Assembly: GCA_025201365.1 (NCBI GenBank)
Contig: JAIXMF010000008.1
Coordinates: 372,001-436,000 of the forward strand
From: Syncephalis plumigaleata
Lineage: Eukaryota > Zoopagomycota > Zoopagomycetes > Zoopagales > Piptocephalidaceae
Length of the DNA stretch: 64,000 nucleotides
Direction of reading: 5' to 3'
The position numbers and the translations under genes were made by a program. Shown in pieces: positions 28,116-41,800 of the stretch (the stretch's first letter is position 1; each line of letters opens with the position of its first letter). Under the pieces are notes generated by a model, which saw only the letters and a list, made by a program, of their open reading frames with translations, made no database searches and was not told the DNA's origin.

Positions 28116-31100
28116 ATGGAGTGGAGTGGTTTCGACAACGAGCAACAGTTGGCGACAAGGTTGCTTAGTGCGCAACTCACGGTTCGTGAAGAACTGTTCC
28201 GTAATCAATTATTACCGCGTCTACGTCATGAAGGTAATGTAACGTCGTGTTATCACTAGTTGTGGTGCACAATATGCAATCTAGATCTAACCATAAGGGA
28301 AACATACACTTTGATAGACTTGACGCCACAAACTATTGTTACTATACTACGCTTGTTGACGCTGACCGTATCGCGTTATCAAGATATTCAGTCGCGTCGT
28401 CTCGTCCTCGAAGTGTTGGAGGCTCTTTCTCGTTTCGACGTGTTTAACAAAGCGGCCATCACCGTACTCAAGGAAGTGAGCACGAGTGCGGCACAAGAAT
28501 CTGCCTCGTAAGTGTTGCCGCATATAATCCAATAGGCATCCATAATAGAGATTGATATCATATGCATAATAATATTTAGGATAGCGGCCACTGATCGATT
28601 TGTCCTATTGACTTGGACCAACAAGCTGTGCACGCTATGGTTATCACGTATCGAGGAGAAGTCATCGGATACGGATAACGCGCTTTGGTCATCCCTAGTG
28701 GAGTGTCAGGCTAGTCTGCTTAATGCATTGCTAGCAGATCAGTATGCACGTCGTCGTATACAAAAAGCGGCCGTAGCATCCGTACGACGAACGATACGCC
28801 AGGTAATGCCTACTATTTGTGTAATAGATGCGTGTACTAATATGATATCTTATTGTATGATAACTGTAATGATTAGCATAAGCAATACGCGGAACAATGG
28901 ATCAAACCGTTACTTAGTAAGGTGACACCAACTTATCGTAATGTAGCATTACTCGGTGTTGTCCTGTATGTGATGGGCGATCAAGTTAGCAATAAGGTAA
29001 ATAAACAGCCAATAGATATTAACAATAATCATGTGTATTCATTAGTTGTAATCTATATAGACTGCCATCCTTCAATATTATGCAGATAATGTATGGTCAG
29101 CTAAACAGAAACCACCTCATTATGTTTTGGTATGTGTATTTACTCTTTATTATTCAGTAACAGCCATAATAATATTATATAAAAGATGGCTTTATCGAAG
29201 TTCTTTAGTCAAGCAATTACGCAGGATGACGTGTATCAATCGATTGCACCAGTATTAGAAAAGATGTTGCTTCGTTCACCGGAAATTGCACTATCAGGTA
29301 ATGATGTTATGTTAATTGAGTGTCTCTACATATATCTAATATCTAATATGGAATGATGTCTACATGTAGCTGTACGAGAATTAACACTATCAGTGTCATT
29401 TGATGCCTCTGCCATGTTCAAGGATAAATGGCTTACACCATTGAAGACACAATTGGTATCCACTTCGGAAGCTGTACGTAATGATGCAGCAAGTGCATTT
29501 ACCGTTCTAGTCGACAAATCTCACGATAATGCTATTGTTGAAGGCATTGTCAAGGAACTATTTGATGCATTGGTTGCGGGTAAGCATGATTGATCTAGCT
29601 ATTACCATGGACTATTACAAACTAATAATTACTATAACAATTAGGTAAAATATCTACTTGGAATCATCGTCAAATCTATTATGTGCAATTGACGAAATTT
29701 GCCAACAAGTTTGCCAGTGTCGATGCTATCCTCCTGAAGAATGCCATTGCCATGCTTGCCAAAGAGAATAACGAAACGGCTCTTGAATCATTAGTACTAC
29801 TCGCTGTAAAGATGCTATTTATACATGCGACAGCCGATGAAAGCAAGGATGCCGATACAGGATCTACCGATGAATTGCTAGTTAAAGCGATACCACTACT
29901 TACTAAAGGATTGGAGAATAGTAAGCCGGTAGTTCGACAGGCTTGGTATCGAGCATTAGGGCATGCTATACCAGAGGAGATTAAATGGAATACCTCCAGT
30001 TTAACAAAGGCACTACCTGATATTGCCTCTGTTCTACTTAAAGCGGTACAACCACCATCGGGTAAAGCTAGTACTACTGCTGCTGTCACTACTGCCACCA
30101 CCACTAGTAGCAATCTTTTCCTTGAAGCCTATATTGCAGTCATGGTTATAGAACGTATGCGACACTCATTAACCGGTACCATTCACGATGAAATTAACGC
30201 ATTGTTGGATAAATCAAAGTATGAAACTAATCTACTCAAGGAGACATCGATCATGTTTGCCGAGAAGATTGTATTGAAATTAACCGGTGAATCCGTAATG
30301 TGGTATTTCAAGGCATTGGCCACATTTACGACCAACTCACATGACATGACATCATCACTCGAGTAAGTGATACTCAATATTCTCTTATGTAACCATAGAC
30401 TAGTTTGACTAAATAACACACGTTGTATGTTTATATATAGAATACTATATGGTGGTGCCTTTATCCATTTCATGCTACATGGCACGGTAGATGAGCGTCA
30501 ATTGGCCGATCGTATACTACGACAATGCACTCATACTAATCCTAAATTGGTGACGAGTTGTATTCAACAGGCATTACAAAGCTGGTTACCATATGTAAGT
30601 ATATAGTTACTACTAATCAATCAACATGATAGATACTAATGAATATACAATTATAGATGGAGAAGGGACAACGTACTGAAGGATTGTCCTCTGAGTTGAT
30701 TACACGTCGTTTACGCCAAGTATTAACGGCTGCCACATCATTCGCTCCATCATGTGAGACATCAATTAGAAATGATGCACTAGTGAAATTGCTATTCGTA
30801 GCACATCATCCATTACTTGGTGAGTAGTAATAGTAGTAGTAGATAGTGTACAAATAACTGATAGTATCATTATCATTAGCTGATAAGGGTAACAAATACA
30901 CCTGGACAACATTGGCACAACGGGCTCAATTCGATTTCTCAATCCTATCACAGCATGTTGATTCACTATTAGCACATATAGTGAATGGTTTGAATGATGT
31001 AGACAAGGTGAGTCTAGTTATCTAGATGTATATATATATATATTGTATTTATTAACTTGCATCTATTTATTAAGCAATCATCGTCTCTACGTGTTGTGCC

Positions 31101-34100
31101 CACTCTCGTCTTTGTCGATGCTGATACATTTGTGCCACCATTGACTAGTTTGGTGACTCAGTATCTACTAAATCAACATGAACCAAATACTACCGTATCT
31201 ATATCAAGTTTATCGTCATTATCACCACCTACTCTAAATGATGATGAACTTGCTATCTGGCACACTGAACCTGGTACTCTCTATGTTGATGGTAAGTTCT
31301 TATCTTGCTATAGAGTATCACATTCTGTACTAATTATAATATCTATAGTATTACGTAGAGGTCAGAAGATAGCCGAGGATAAGAATCGTAAGAATTACGA
31401 GATTGAGAAATGGGAACAGCAAGTGAAGCAGGAGATTGCCAAGAAGAAGGGACAATCCATTGCACAAAAGTTGTCTAAAGAGGAACAAGCTATGGTGGAT
31501 GCGCAATTAGCCAAGGAGGCTGCCATACGAGAACGCGTACAACAATGGCACGATTCATTGGTGAAAGGGCTCAAGTTGACGCAAGCACTCATGCAAGGAT
31601 CTAGTCAAGTGGAGACAAGTCTATCAACGTTAACACCATTGTTGCTGATGGTACTAGAACAACGAGGTGAAGCACTAGTAGGTCGTCTATTTAGTGATAC
31701 ATTCATGGTAAGTGATCATCTATTTGTAGGTGTATCTATGTATTTATATATCTATACATATATAGGCATTGGGTCAAGGATTATCGAGTCGATTGGTGCA
31801 TGCACGTACCACAATTGGCTATGCGGTATTACGTGCATTCAATGCTCAATCGTTAGATGAACAATGGACACAAGAACCTATGAAAGGTAAATATTACTAA
31901 TGTATTACTAATATGCTTACTAATTAACAATTCATAAAGAACTTGTTATACGTGCATTGTATCGTATTCGATTTGTATCTGAGCAGAAACCATTATCGCC
32001 CGGTTCATTCGCTTATGGTTTCCCATTAGTGGAGCGTGTTATTCAACAGAATGGTATTGGCTATCCTGAAGGATTCGTTGAAGTATTAGATGATGAAACC
32101 GGTGTAACAGAAAAGACCACGGAACAAACTATGATCGCTGTGGATATTATACGCTTCCATGCATTATCAGGTAATACTAATAGTATTAGCTAATATTTAT
32201 ATAGTAGTTGACTAACTAGTTAATATATTCGTATTATTAGGAGATCAATCGGATATGCCACGACGTAAGATGATTGCCTCGCTATTGACGGTCATTCGTG
32301 ATTACTCCAAGTTAATGCATCAAGCTAAGGTAAATAAGTGTAGTATTACATGAATGTATCTATACTGATTAATTATTATAATGCTAGGAAACACTCGAGA
32401 CATTCTGTGATAGTATGGCCAATGATATTGTTAAAGATGAAGTGGACACGTTATACGCGGCATTGTTATGGCCATCTGAATTAGTAAGAATGGCTTGTTT
32501 GGATGCATTATCTGTAAGTCATCATTCGATCGTTACTTTATTATTCTAGTTACTAATACAGCAATGACATGATTGATTAATAATAGGCATGGAGTTTAAC
32601 ACCATTCGGATATAGTCGTGAATTATGGACAGCTTGTCATGATAGTGATGATAACATTGCTGCTACTGCCACAGCATGTTGGAAGGAGGCAGATCTAGCT
32701 GTTCCTAATGATTATTTACCTGGTTTATTAGATTTGATTGGTATGTCATTATTAGGATAATCATTATTGTGTGTGTAAGCTAATGACATAGCATCTATGA
32801 TGTAGTTAATGGTGCACCCGATATTAGAAAGAGTGCAGGTCGTGCTTTAGCCGATGCAGTAGAACAATATCCATCCACCTTACCTGAAGTACTCAAGGCT
32901 ATCTACGAGGAATATGCTAGACTAGTAAGTTATCGTAGTATGATAATATTATTGTTATTAATGATAATAATTAGACGGTGGCTGCTATACCAAAATACGA
33001 TAAATTCGGTCTAGTTATACCAGAGACATTGAATCAAAAAGATCCATGGGAGGCTAGAGTGGCACTTGGTTATGCACTAAGCGAGTGTGCACCCTTACTT
33101 GCTACCACCGAGTTACAATCATTGTTCTCCTTCTTATTAGGTGGTGAGGCACTAGGTGATAAAGAGGAAGCTGTTCGTCGATCCATGCTAGAAGTAAGTA
33201 ACTAGATTAGTTATAAGGATTAGTTATTTATTCATTCATGATTAGGCTGGTAATATCGCTATTAAATTGCATGGTAAAGACAATCTATCACTCATGACGG
33301 TATTTGAGAAATATCTCAAATCACCCGCTAAAGCCAGCGAGGTACATGATCGTATTAGAGAAGGTGCTGTCGTGTTATATGGCAATATGGCACAATACTT
33401 GGAACAAACAGATCCACGTGTTAATTCAGTGGTGGATCGTTTGATTGATACGTTGAAAACACCATCGGAATCCGTACAACTGGCCGTGTCCGAGTGTATC
33501 TCGCCATTAGTGAAACGTGCCAAGGAAACGGCTCCCGCTCTCGCTGATCGTCTAATGGATCGTATGCTACACGCGAAGAAATACGCAGAACGACGTGGAT
33601 GTGCCTTTGGTCTAGCGGGTGTTGTAAAAGGTTACGGTATCTCCTTGTTGAAAGAGTGCCATATTATGTCGTCGCTTAAGGAGGCGGCCGAGGATAAACG
33701 ACACATTTACGGACGACAAGGTGCCATGTTCGCATTCGAGGCATTTGCTCAACTATTAGGTCGTCTATTCGAACCGTACGTGATCCAGGTGATTCCTCTA
33801 CTACTTGCCGGATTCGGTGATACTAGCAAGGATGTACGTGATGCCACCATAGAGACGGCACGTATGATCATGAGCAAGATTAGCGGGCATTGTGTTAAAT
33901 TGATCTTGCCATCATTGATGATGGGTATACACGATCGACAATGGCGTACGCAACGTGGCTCTGTCGAATTGTTAGGTGCTATGGCCTATTGTGCACCTAA
34001 ACAATTGTCGGTATCCTTACCGCAAGTGGTGCCACGTCTAGTGGAGGTGTTGAACGATGCACATCAACAAGTGCAAGAATCAGCGAGAGAGGCATTATTG

Positions 34101-37100
34101 AATTTCGGACAAGTGATTAGTAATCCGGAGATACAAGCACTCGTGCCCACACTAATGCTTGCCCTATGCGATCCTGATGGTAAAACGACGCTTGCTCTAT
34201 CGGCCCTACTTGAAACGTCATTTATTCATTATATCGATGCACCATCGCTTGCCTTGGTAAGAAGTTGATTAGCTAGCTAGTTAGTTAATTAACCCTTACT
34301 AACATATAATGTCAAATTATTTAGATTATGCCGATTATTCAACGTGGTCTACGCGAGCGTGGTGCTCTAGTAAAACAGAAATCCGCGCAGATTATCGGTA
34401 ATCTTTCTTCATTGACGAATGCAAAGGACTTTACACCGTATTTGGGCGAATTATTGCCTGGCCTGCGAGACGTGCTCGTCGATCCAGTACCAAGTGCACG
34501 CGCCACCGCTGCCATGGCATTGGGTGTACTCGTACAACGTTTGGGCGAGGAACAATTCCCCGACTTGGTGCCGCAATTGTTGCAAACGCTTAAATCCGAC
34601 ACGAGCGGTGTGGATCGACAAGGTGCCGCACAAGGTCTTAGCGAGGTGGTTGCCGGTTTGGGCATACAACGCTTGGACGATTTGTTGCCGGATATCATTG
34701 CTAACACGTCAAGTCCAAAGGCTTATGTACGAGAAGGATTTGTGTCGTTGCTCATTTACTTGCCGGTTACATTCGGTGTACGATTCCAGCCTTACTTGGG
34801 CCAGATTATACCGTCGATTCTTGCGCGTTTGGCCGATGACTCGGATTACGTGCGTGAAGCATCGTTGAAGGCAGGTCAAATCATTGTGGATCACTTCTCC
34901 ACAACTGCCATCGAGTTATTGCTACCCGAACTTGAACGAGGTCTATTCGAGGAGAACTGGCGTATTCGACAGAGCTCCGTACAATTGATGGGCGATCTCT
35001 TGTACAAGATGACGGGCATTCAAACGAAATCACTTGCTGCTGGCGGTGGTGCAGCAGACATCAACATGATTGCCGGTGCGGATGGCGAGGAGAGTCGTCC
35101 AGATGGCGCGGAAGAAGACGATGAAACGGAAGTGCTCATCACGGAGGAGGGACGCAAGGCACTCGTAGAGATATTGGGACAACAGCGAAGGAACTCGGTG
35201 CTAGCCGCGTTATACGTGGTAAGATCCGATGGTAAGTCTCGACAATGTTTGGCGAGGACAGTAACTAACTCACGAATGATAACGGATGATAGTGTCGGCT
35301 GTGGTACGTCAAGCGGCCGTTCACGTATGGAAGACGATCGTGTTCAATACACCACGTACAGTTAAGGAGATTCTACCGAGTATCATGGAGATTGTCCTTA
35401 GACATTTGGCCAGTCCCACCGATCTATTGCGACGTGTTGCTGCTTTGACACTGGCAGATCTCGTGCGTAAACTAGGTGAAAGCATTCTATTGCGTATTAT
35501 TCCCCTGTTGCAAACGAGTCTCACCTCCGAGGATAGTCATCAACGACAGGGTGGCTGTATCGGTTTAGCCGAGGTGATGCAGACTGCCGGTAAACTACAT
35601 GTCCTCGAGGAGATTGACCATATGGTGCCTATCATCCGTATGGGTGTATGCGATGCCGTACCGGAAGTACGAGAAGCAGCTGCGCATGGTAAGCTAAAGA
35701 AGATTGACTATTGTTCGAAATGTGCTAATGAACGAGCGATACGTGTTATGATGTGCGATAGCCTTTGATATTCTACACGGCCTAGTGGGTCCACGCGCAG
35801 TGGATGAAATCATTCCTGCGCTATTGAATCAATTGCACACGGGCGAGGCAAATGCCTTGGAGGGATTAAAGGAGATCATGACGGTGCGTGCCAATGTCGT
35901 CTTCCCTGTACTGGTGCCTACACTCGTACACGTACCGATGAGCGAGTTCAACGCGAATGCACTAGGCGCTCTATTGTCGGTGGCGGGTAACGCGTTGAAT
36001 CGTCGATTGGATCAAGTGTTGAACGCGTTAATGGCCTCGTTAAATCAACCGGATGAAGCAGCGGTAACAGCCGTGCGTAACACCATCCAAGTACTTGTGT
36101 CGAATATCGATGATGATGATGCGGTACACGCATTGATGCTACGTCTATTCGAGAAGATGAAAGATGAGGTGGACATGGAGACAGGCGAGAAGATCATCGA
36201 TCCCACCTCGAGTGTTAAGATTGCTACATGTGGTGTGTTAGCATCATTCGCTCAATCGAATCCGGAAGCAGTTGGTAGATACACGAATGATTGGATTCGT
36301 ATCCTCGTTGACTTCTACGGTGTTGACAACGAGTTAACACACGCTGCCTCGAATGCAATGGATGTCATGATACGAACACAACCTAAGGCGGAATTGGATC
36401 GTTACATGAACACCGTACGAGGATCGTTAAGACGTGCGTATGAATCGTTGAACACGACGACGACATCCTCCAATTTATTACCCGGTCTATGTCTACCAAA
36501 GGTGGGTACATTATGTAGTCGATTGTTAATATAAGACAGAATAGTAGTAGTAGAAGAATTACATGCTCATACTGGTTTCTATTAGGGTATTTCACCATTC
36601 TTATCGGTTTATCTGCAAGGTTTAATGAATGGTACATCTGATGTACGAGAGATATCCGCCCTAGGATTAGGTAAGTAATAGTAGAAGGAGAGGAGAGAAT
36701 ATCAGCAACCAATTGTATTTATATTGTGTTTGTTTATTAGGTGAAATGATTCAACATACAAGTGCCACGGCATTACGTGCCTATGTCACTCAGATTACCG
36801 GTCCGTTAATTCGTGTTATCGGTGAACGCTATCCTGCACCGGTTAAGGCGGCCATCTTGCAAACACTTGAGTAAGTGTGTGTGTGTGTTATTTATTACTA
36901 AGTAATAACTAACCGGCATATCATCTAGCGTTCTACTTAATAAGGTGTCGAATCTATTGAAACCTTTCTTACCTCAGCTACAACGTACATTTATCAAGTC
37001 GTTATCGGATACCGATGCTGCCGTACGATCTCATGCTGCCTCGGCACTTGGCACCTTGATTACGTTGCAAACACGTGTGGACACCCTGGTCATCGAGTTG

Positions 37101-38303
37101 TGCACGGGTATACGTACGAGTGGTAGTCAAGGCATTCGTGAGACTATGTTGAATGCGCTGGCTAGTGTATTGGCCAAGGCAGGCTCATCCATCAATGAAG
37201 CATGTCGACAAGCGGTAGAGAAAGCCATTGCTGAATCACTTACGGATAGTATAAGTAAGTACAAAGTATATTATATATCTAATTGATGTACTAATATCAT
37301 ATTTCCTTGTAGTGACCATTCAGGTAGCGGCTGCTCGTTGTCTAGGTGCTTATGGTCGTGCTGTTGAACCGAAGTTATCTGAACCATTAGTGCGGTAAGT
37401 TTACTCGTAATAAATGCTAAACAAACAATTGCAATGATACTAATAGAGGAATACTACTACATGTTATACATACATATTATAGTGCACTTGTTCTCGCTGG
37501 TGATGATGAGACGGTCCTCGATCTACCGGCCATGCTTAGTGTGGATGCATTGCTAATCGAGAATCCTAGCTACTTTGAACAAATTAACGCGGCCGACACG
37601 ATTATTCGACGTGTTCTACTCACTGCCACGCAACCATCATCTGATGTATGTCATTTGTTATTTTTTTATTCATTCATTAATACTAATATGATTGCATTGC
37701 GTAACTAGTATCAAACGGTGGAAATGACCGCTTATGCTATTGGTCGTTTATTGGATTGTCCCGCTTACAAGGCGATAGTAGACGATGCTCTATGGAAGCA
37801 GTTATGGCATTGCTTACTAACGCTCATCTCTGAGAATACCAGTAATGATGTTCGATTGGCGGCCATCACCGCTACCAAACGTATTGCTAAGCATCATCAC
37901 GAGGAGATTATCGCGTCGAACGAGTTGAATCGTATCGTGTCTGCCATTCTAGGCAATCTACGTGATCGTCCCACACCGGTTAAATTGGCCGGTGAACGCG
38001 CACTACTCTACGTGTTGGCACTACAACACAACGATGATTTATTGACGGTAAGTGGTCATTTATTAATTGATAGTAAGATATGACGTATACTAATATTGAT
38101 ATGAATAATAGCAATTGACAAGCAACACTGCTAGTGGCAGTGACACGGCATTGGCTAAATCACTAGCTGAGTGTCATCGACGTGTACTGGCCAAGATGGC
38201 CACCTCCATTCGTGCTAATGACGAGCAAAGTGACGACGATAGTCATGCAGATGGACCATTGCGTCGAGGTGGTAAATCAGTCGATACTACCAATAGTCAA
38301 TAA
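28116..38303 (+). CDS. GCN1: GCN1, translational activator of the eIF2-alpha kinase GCN2
   Basis: A giant HEAT-repeat protein that binds (stalled) ribosomes and hands uncharged tRNA signals to GCN2. I built 31 exons; coding total 8,211 nt, 2,736 residues plus stop, close to yeast Gcn1 (2,672). Exons start/end: 28116-28233, 28318-28507, 28580-28802, 28877-28996, 29061-29129, 29186-29297, 29370-29579, 29645-30362, 30441-30594, 30657-30819, 30880-31007, 31075-31291, 31349-31707, 31766-31886, 31940-32170, 32241-32329, 32388-32513, 32587-32740, 32806-32924, 32975-33193, 33246-34256, 34325-35231, 35293-35688, 35762-36501, 36586-36670, 36741-36870, 36929-37254, 37313-37394, 37483-37645, 37709-38047, 38112-38303. 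The eEF3-like block (KYAERRGCAFGLAGVVKGYG, RQGAMFAFEAFAQLLGRLFE, IHDRQWRTQRGSVELLGAMA) and the GCN2-binding block (VDRQGAAQGLSEVVAGLG, RDGCIG-like QRQGGCIGLAEVM) are plain. All phases close with no break. Confidence 0.96.
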
Positions 38304-38850
38304 TGACTCCACTAACTGAAGAAGGTTTCTACTAACAAAAATAAAGATACATTCTAATAATAAAAAATAATAGTAGTAGGATATTTGATATTACGTATTT
38401 AGTTTCCATATACACTACTCGATTGGTTTATTTCGATAGTGATAGGAATGACGGGGATGACGCATGGATATCTAGTGAAACCCTTAGGCACGGCTAATTG
38501 ACGTGATTATTGAAATAGGATATGGAAAGAGGAATTCTGTGTAACTTCGCTACGTAATCTTAGGACCTTGATGACGCGTATACTCTTTTTTTGAATAAAA
38601 AGATCTTACGCAAATCCATAGCTGAGTTCGTCATTATGTACGGTACCATCTAAATTATTGTTATAGTATTGCTATATATTTTCTTTGTCAGTAACTATTG
38701 AAGGTTAGCGATATTAATGCATTGTTACTAGTGTTACTAACGCATTATAATGGTGTAGATAATAAAGTTATTGCCGACTAGTTATGGTGTAGGTAGTCTA
38801 AAGAGAGAGTAAAGAACATCCATTAACGTGTTGCTGTTTTTACTAGATCA
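38304..38850. other. Intergenic between GCN1 and the ABC transporter gene
   Basis: It holds the GCN1 3' end (AATAAAGATACATT at about 38339 looks like a polyadenylation signal) and the transporter promoter. A CTTTTTTTGAATAAAAAGA hairpin-like stretch lies at about 38584-38603. No gene seen. Confidence 0.5.
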
Positions 38851-41800
38851 ATGTTTGAAGCATTCTCACTGGCCGCGGTGCTGTTATCCGCCGCTATTCT
38901 CTTGATCAATCGTTTACACTCGTATGTGTATGGTCATGTCTCGTATAGTCGTGTCTCGGATGGACAGTCACCGTCGAATGATCCGTTCAAATGCGAGGTA
39001 CACGACGATAACTGGAACGAACTCGATGCGGATGAGTCGACCTTCGAGGTGGCGAGTGTGTTCAGTAGCACTACACACGACCGACTCGACTACACCGATC
39101 GTATTAGGCGTATGATCAAGCGTATTAATACGGATGCCAATCTAGCCAAGATGTTCGGCAGTATGATTGCACTATCCGCGTCCGTGTGGGGTATTCTATG
39201 GCAACTACTAATGGAACGAAATCGTGGACATCAACACTCAAACCCACATCATGGTCATGGTCATCCACATCATGGTTATGGTCATCCACATCATGGTTAT
39301 GGTCATCCACATCATGGTTATGGTCATCCACATCATGGTCATGGTCATCCACATCCACAACCGCATCATCGACACTACTATCATCATGATAGCTATGTAT
39401 ATTTCTCTGCTATCAACGCGTGTCTCTGGTTCTACATTACACTGTTGTCCATTGCCAATATGCGGTATAGGAAGCAGCACACGTCAAGTCCTCAGATTGT
39501 CATACATCAAACGATACTTATTGCCATCGCTTATTGCGGTGGATGGATCGATTTCATCACTAGATACTCGACGGGTATTCTGACGGTCTACATTCGTGAA
39601 ACGCAATGTACGCTGATCATTCTACTCGGTGCTCATATCGCGGCCATCGGTCTACTATGGACGCGTGGTAAAGCGGAGACCACCGCTAGTGGACGATTGA
39701 AATCACTGGAATCGAGTGCCTCCATCTACGAGTGGTGCTTCGTCAGTTGGATGTCACCGATCATGGCGGATGGCGCGAAGAAACCCCTAGGTAATAGTGA
39801 TATGTGGGAGTTGCCGGAGAGTAGTCAAACGAGCCCGCTCATCAAACGATATGAATACTACAAGTAAGTGGTGAATACACATGACATTCACTAATGATGA
39901 TGATGATGATGATGATCTATTACTAACGAATATGTATATATTATAGTCACAATCGAGCATTTGGCACCTATGGACTCTTCATTGCTTGTTGGCCACAACT
40001 GGCTAAGCAATTCGTGTATAGCATCCTGTGGAGTATCGTTACCTTTGGCGTGCCAATCTTCTTTTACCTACTGCTTCAAGATCTTAGCAGTGTCGACGCT
40101 CGTGACTCAAAGGCCTGGCTTTACTTGGCCGGTATGTTCATCAGTATGATACTGTGTAGTATTCTATTCCAGTTATGCTGTATGGCTGGACAATGTGCCG
40201 GATTACAGTTCAAGAGTATCATGTCGAATGAGATATTCAAGATGTGTCTAAAACAACACATGCCTATCACTAAGCATGACGACAACAACGCGGAATCCAC
40301 CGATACCACGTCTAATGGCAAGAGTAACTCATCCAAATGGGACAAGGGCGCAGTGACCAATCTATTGGGTAGCGATGCCAACATGTTCCACGAAGCGATC
40401 GCTAATCTTCACGCTCTCTTGGGAGGCATTCTACAAGTAATAATTGGTTGCACGCTAATCTGGTATATCGTGGGCGAGGCCATCCTGTTCACACTATTGG
40501 CCATTCTCTTTTACACTTGCGCGAACTTTGTAGTGATGCGACTTAGCCCTGGATTAATATTCAAGCGTCAGACAGCCATCGGCAAACGTCTATCCTTGGT
40601 TAACGAGGTAAGCAATCGATCTACCGTCGTTTTTTTATCATTTCCATTACTAACGATGACGATAACTAGATGTTACAATCGATACGAGTGGTCAAGCTAT
40701 TCTCATGGGAGCAACAATCGTGCGCTCGTATTGATGAAGCGCGTGAAGCGGAACTACGCGCTATATGGGTGAACTTTTGCAACTTTTGTATTTTCGCCGT
40801 GCTAAGCTCAATTGCACCGGTGCTAATCACGGTCGCTACCCTTGGCTCCTACACGCTATGGTATGGCAATAAGCTTGAGCCCACCACGGCATTCACTTGT
40901 ATCGCCCTGCTCGAATCTCTAAGAACCGCAATGAGCATGCTGCCCGACAGCGTATTCTTCACCATACAATACGTTGTTATTATGAGGCGAATCAAGCAGT
41001 TCCTATCCGGGCCCACGGTCGACACGGAATCAGAACGCCTACATCCCGCCGCCGTACCCGCTAGTTCCGATCGTATCGGCTTTATTAATGGCAAGTTTGC
41101 ATGGAAGATCAACGAGGACTCGCAAACGCAATCGAGATGTAGCGATACGTCGACCGAGCATTCCGTGTTTACACTCAAGGAGCTTGATGTCGAGTTCAAG
41201 GTTGGCAAGTTAAACGTCGTTGCTGGACCCACCGGTAGTGGCAAGACCTCGCTCCTTCTAGCATTACTCGGAGGTAAGTGGCAGGTGACATCGATCGTTG
41301 ATGCACGCTAATCCAATGAACGCTACGTAGAAATGCCCCGTATCGAGGGTAGAATACTACTTCCTCGACCTAGACGACACGTGAATGCAATGGGTGTCGC
41401 CTGTAGCGATATAGGCTATGTGGCGCAGCAAGCATGGCTACAGAACTCTAGCATTCGTGATAACATCCTCTTCGGCCAACCGTACGATGAACGACGATAT
41501 CAGCAAGTGTTGTACGCATGTGCGCTAGAACGAGACTTGGAGATACTAGATGCCGGTGATCGTACCCAAGTGGGCGAGAAGGGCGTGGTGTTGTCGGGTG
41601 GTCAGAAACAACGAGTAGCCCTGGCACGAGCGGTCTACGGACCCGCCCAGCATGTTTTATTCGATGACTGTTTGTCGGCGGTCGATGCACATACCGCTCG
41701 ACATATCGTGCAACACTGTCTATCGGGACCGTTGATGGATGGACGTACACGTATTCTCGTCACGCATCACGTCGATATATGCATATCGATAGCGGAATTT

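Noticed and set aside
39125-39480. His/Val/Met/Trp repeat frames opposite and beside the ABC transporter exon
   Set aside because: They are shadows of the 21-bp repeat in other frames; only the transporter frame continues into conserved sequence.
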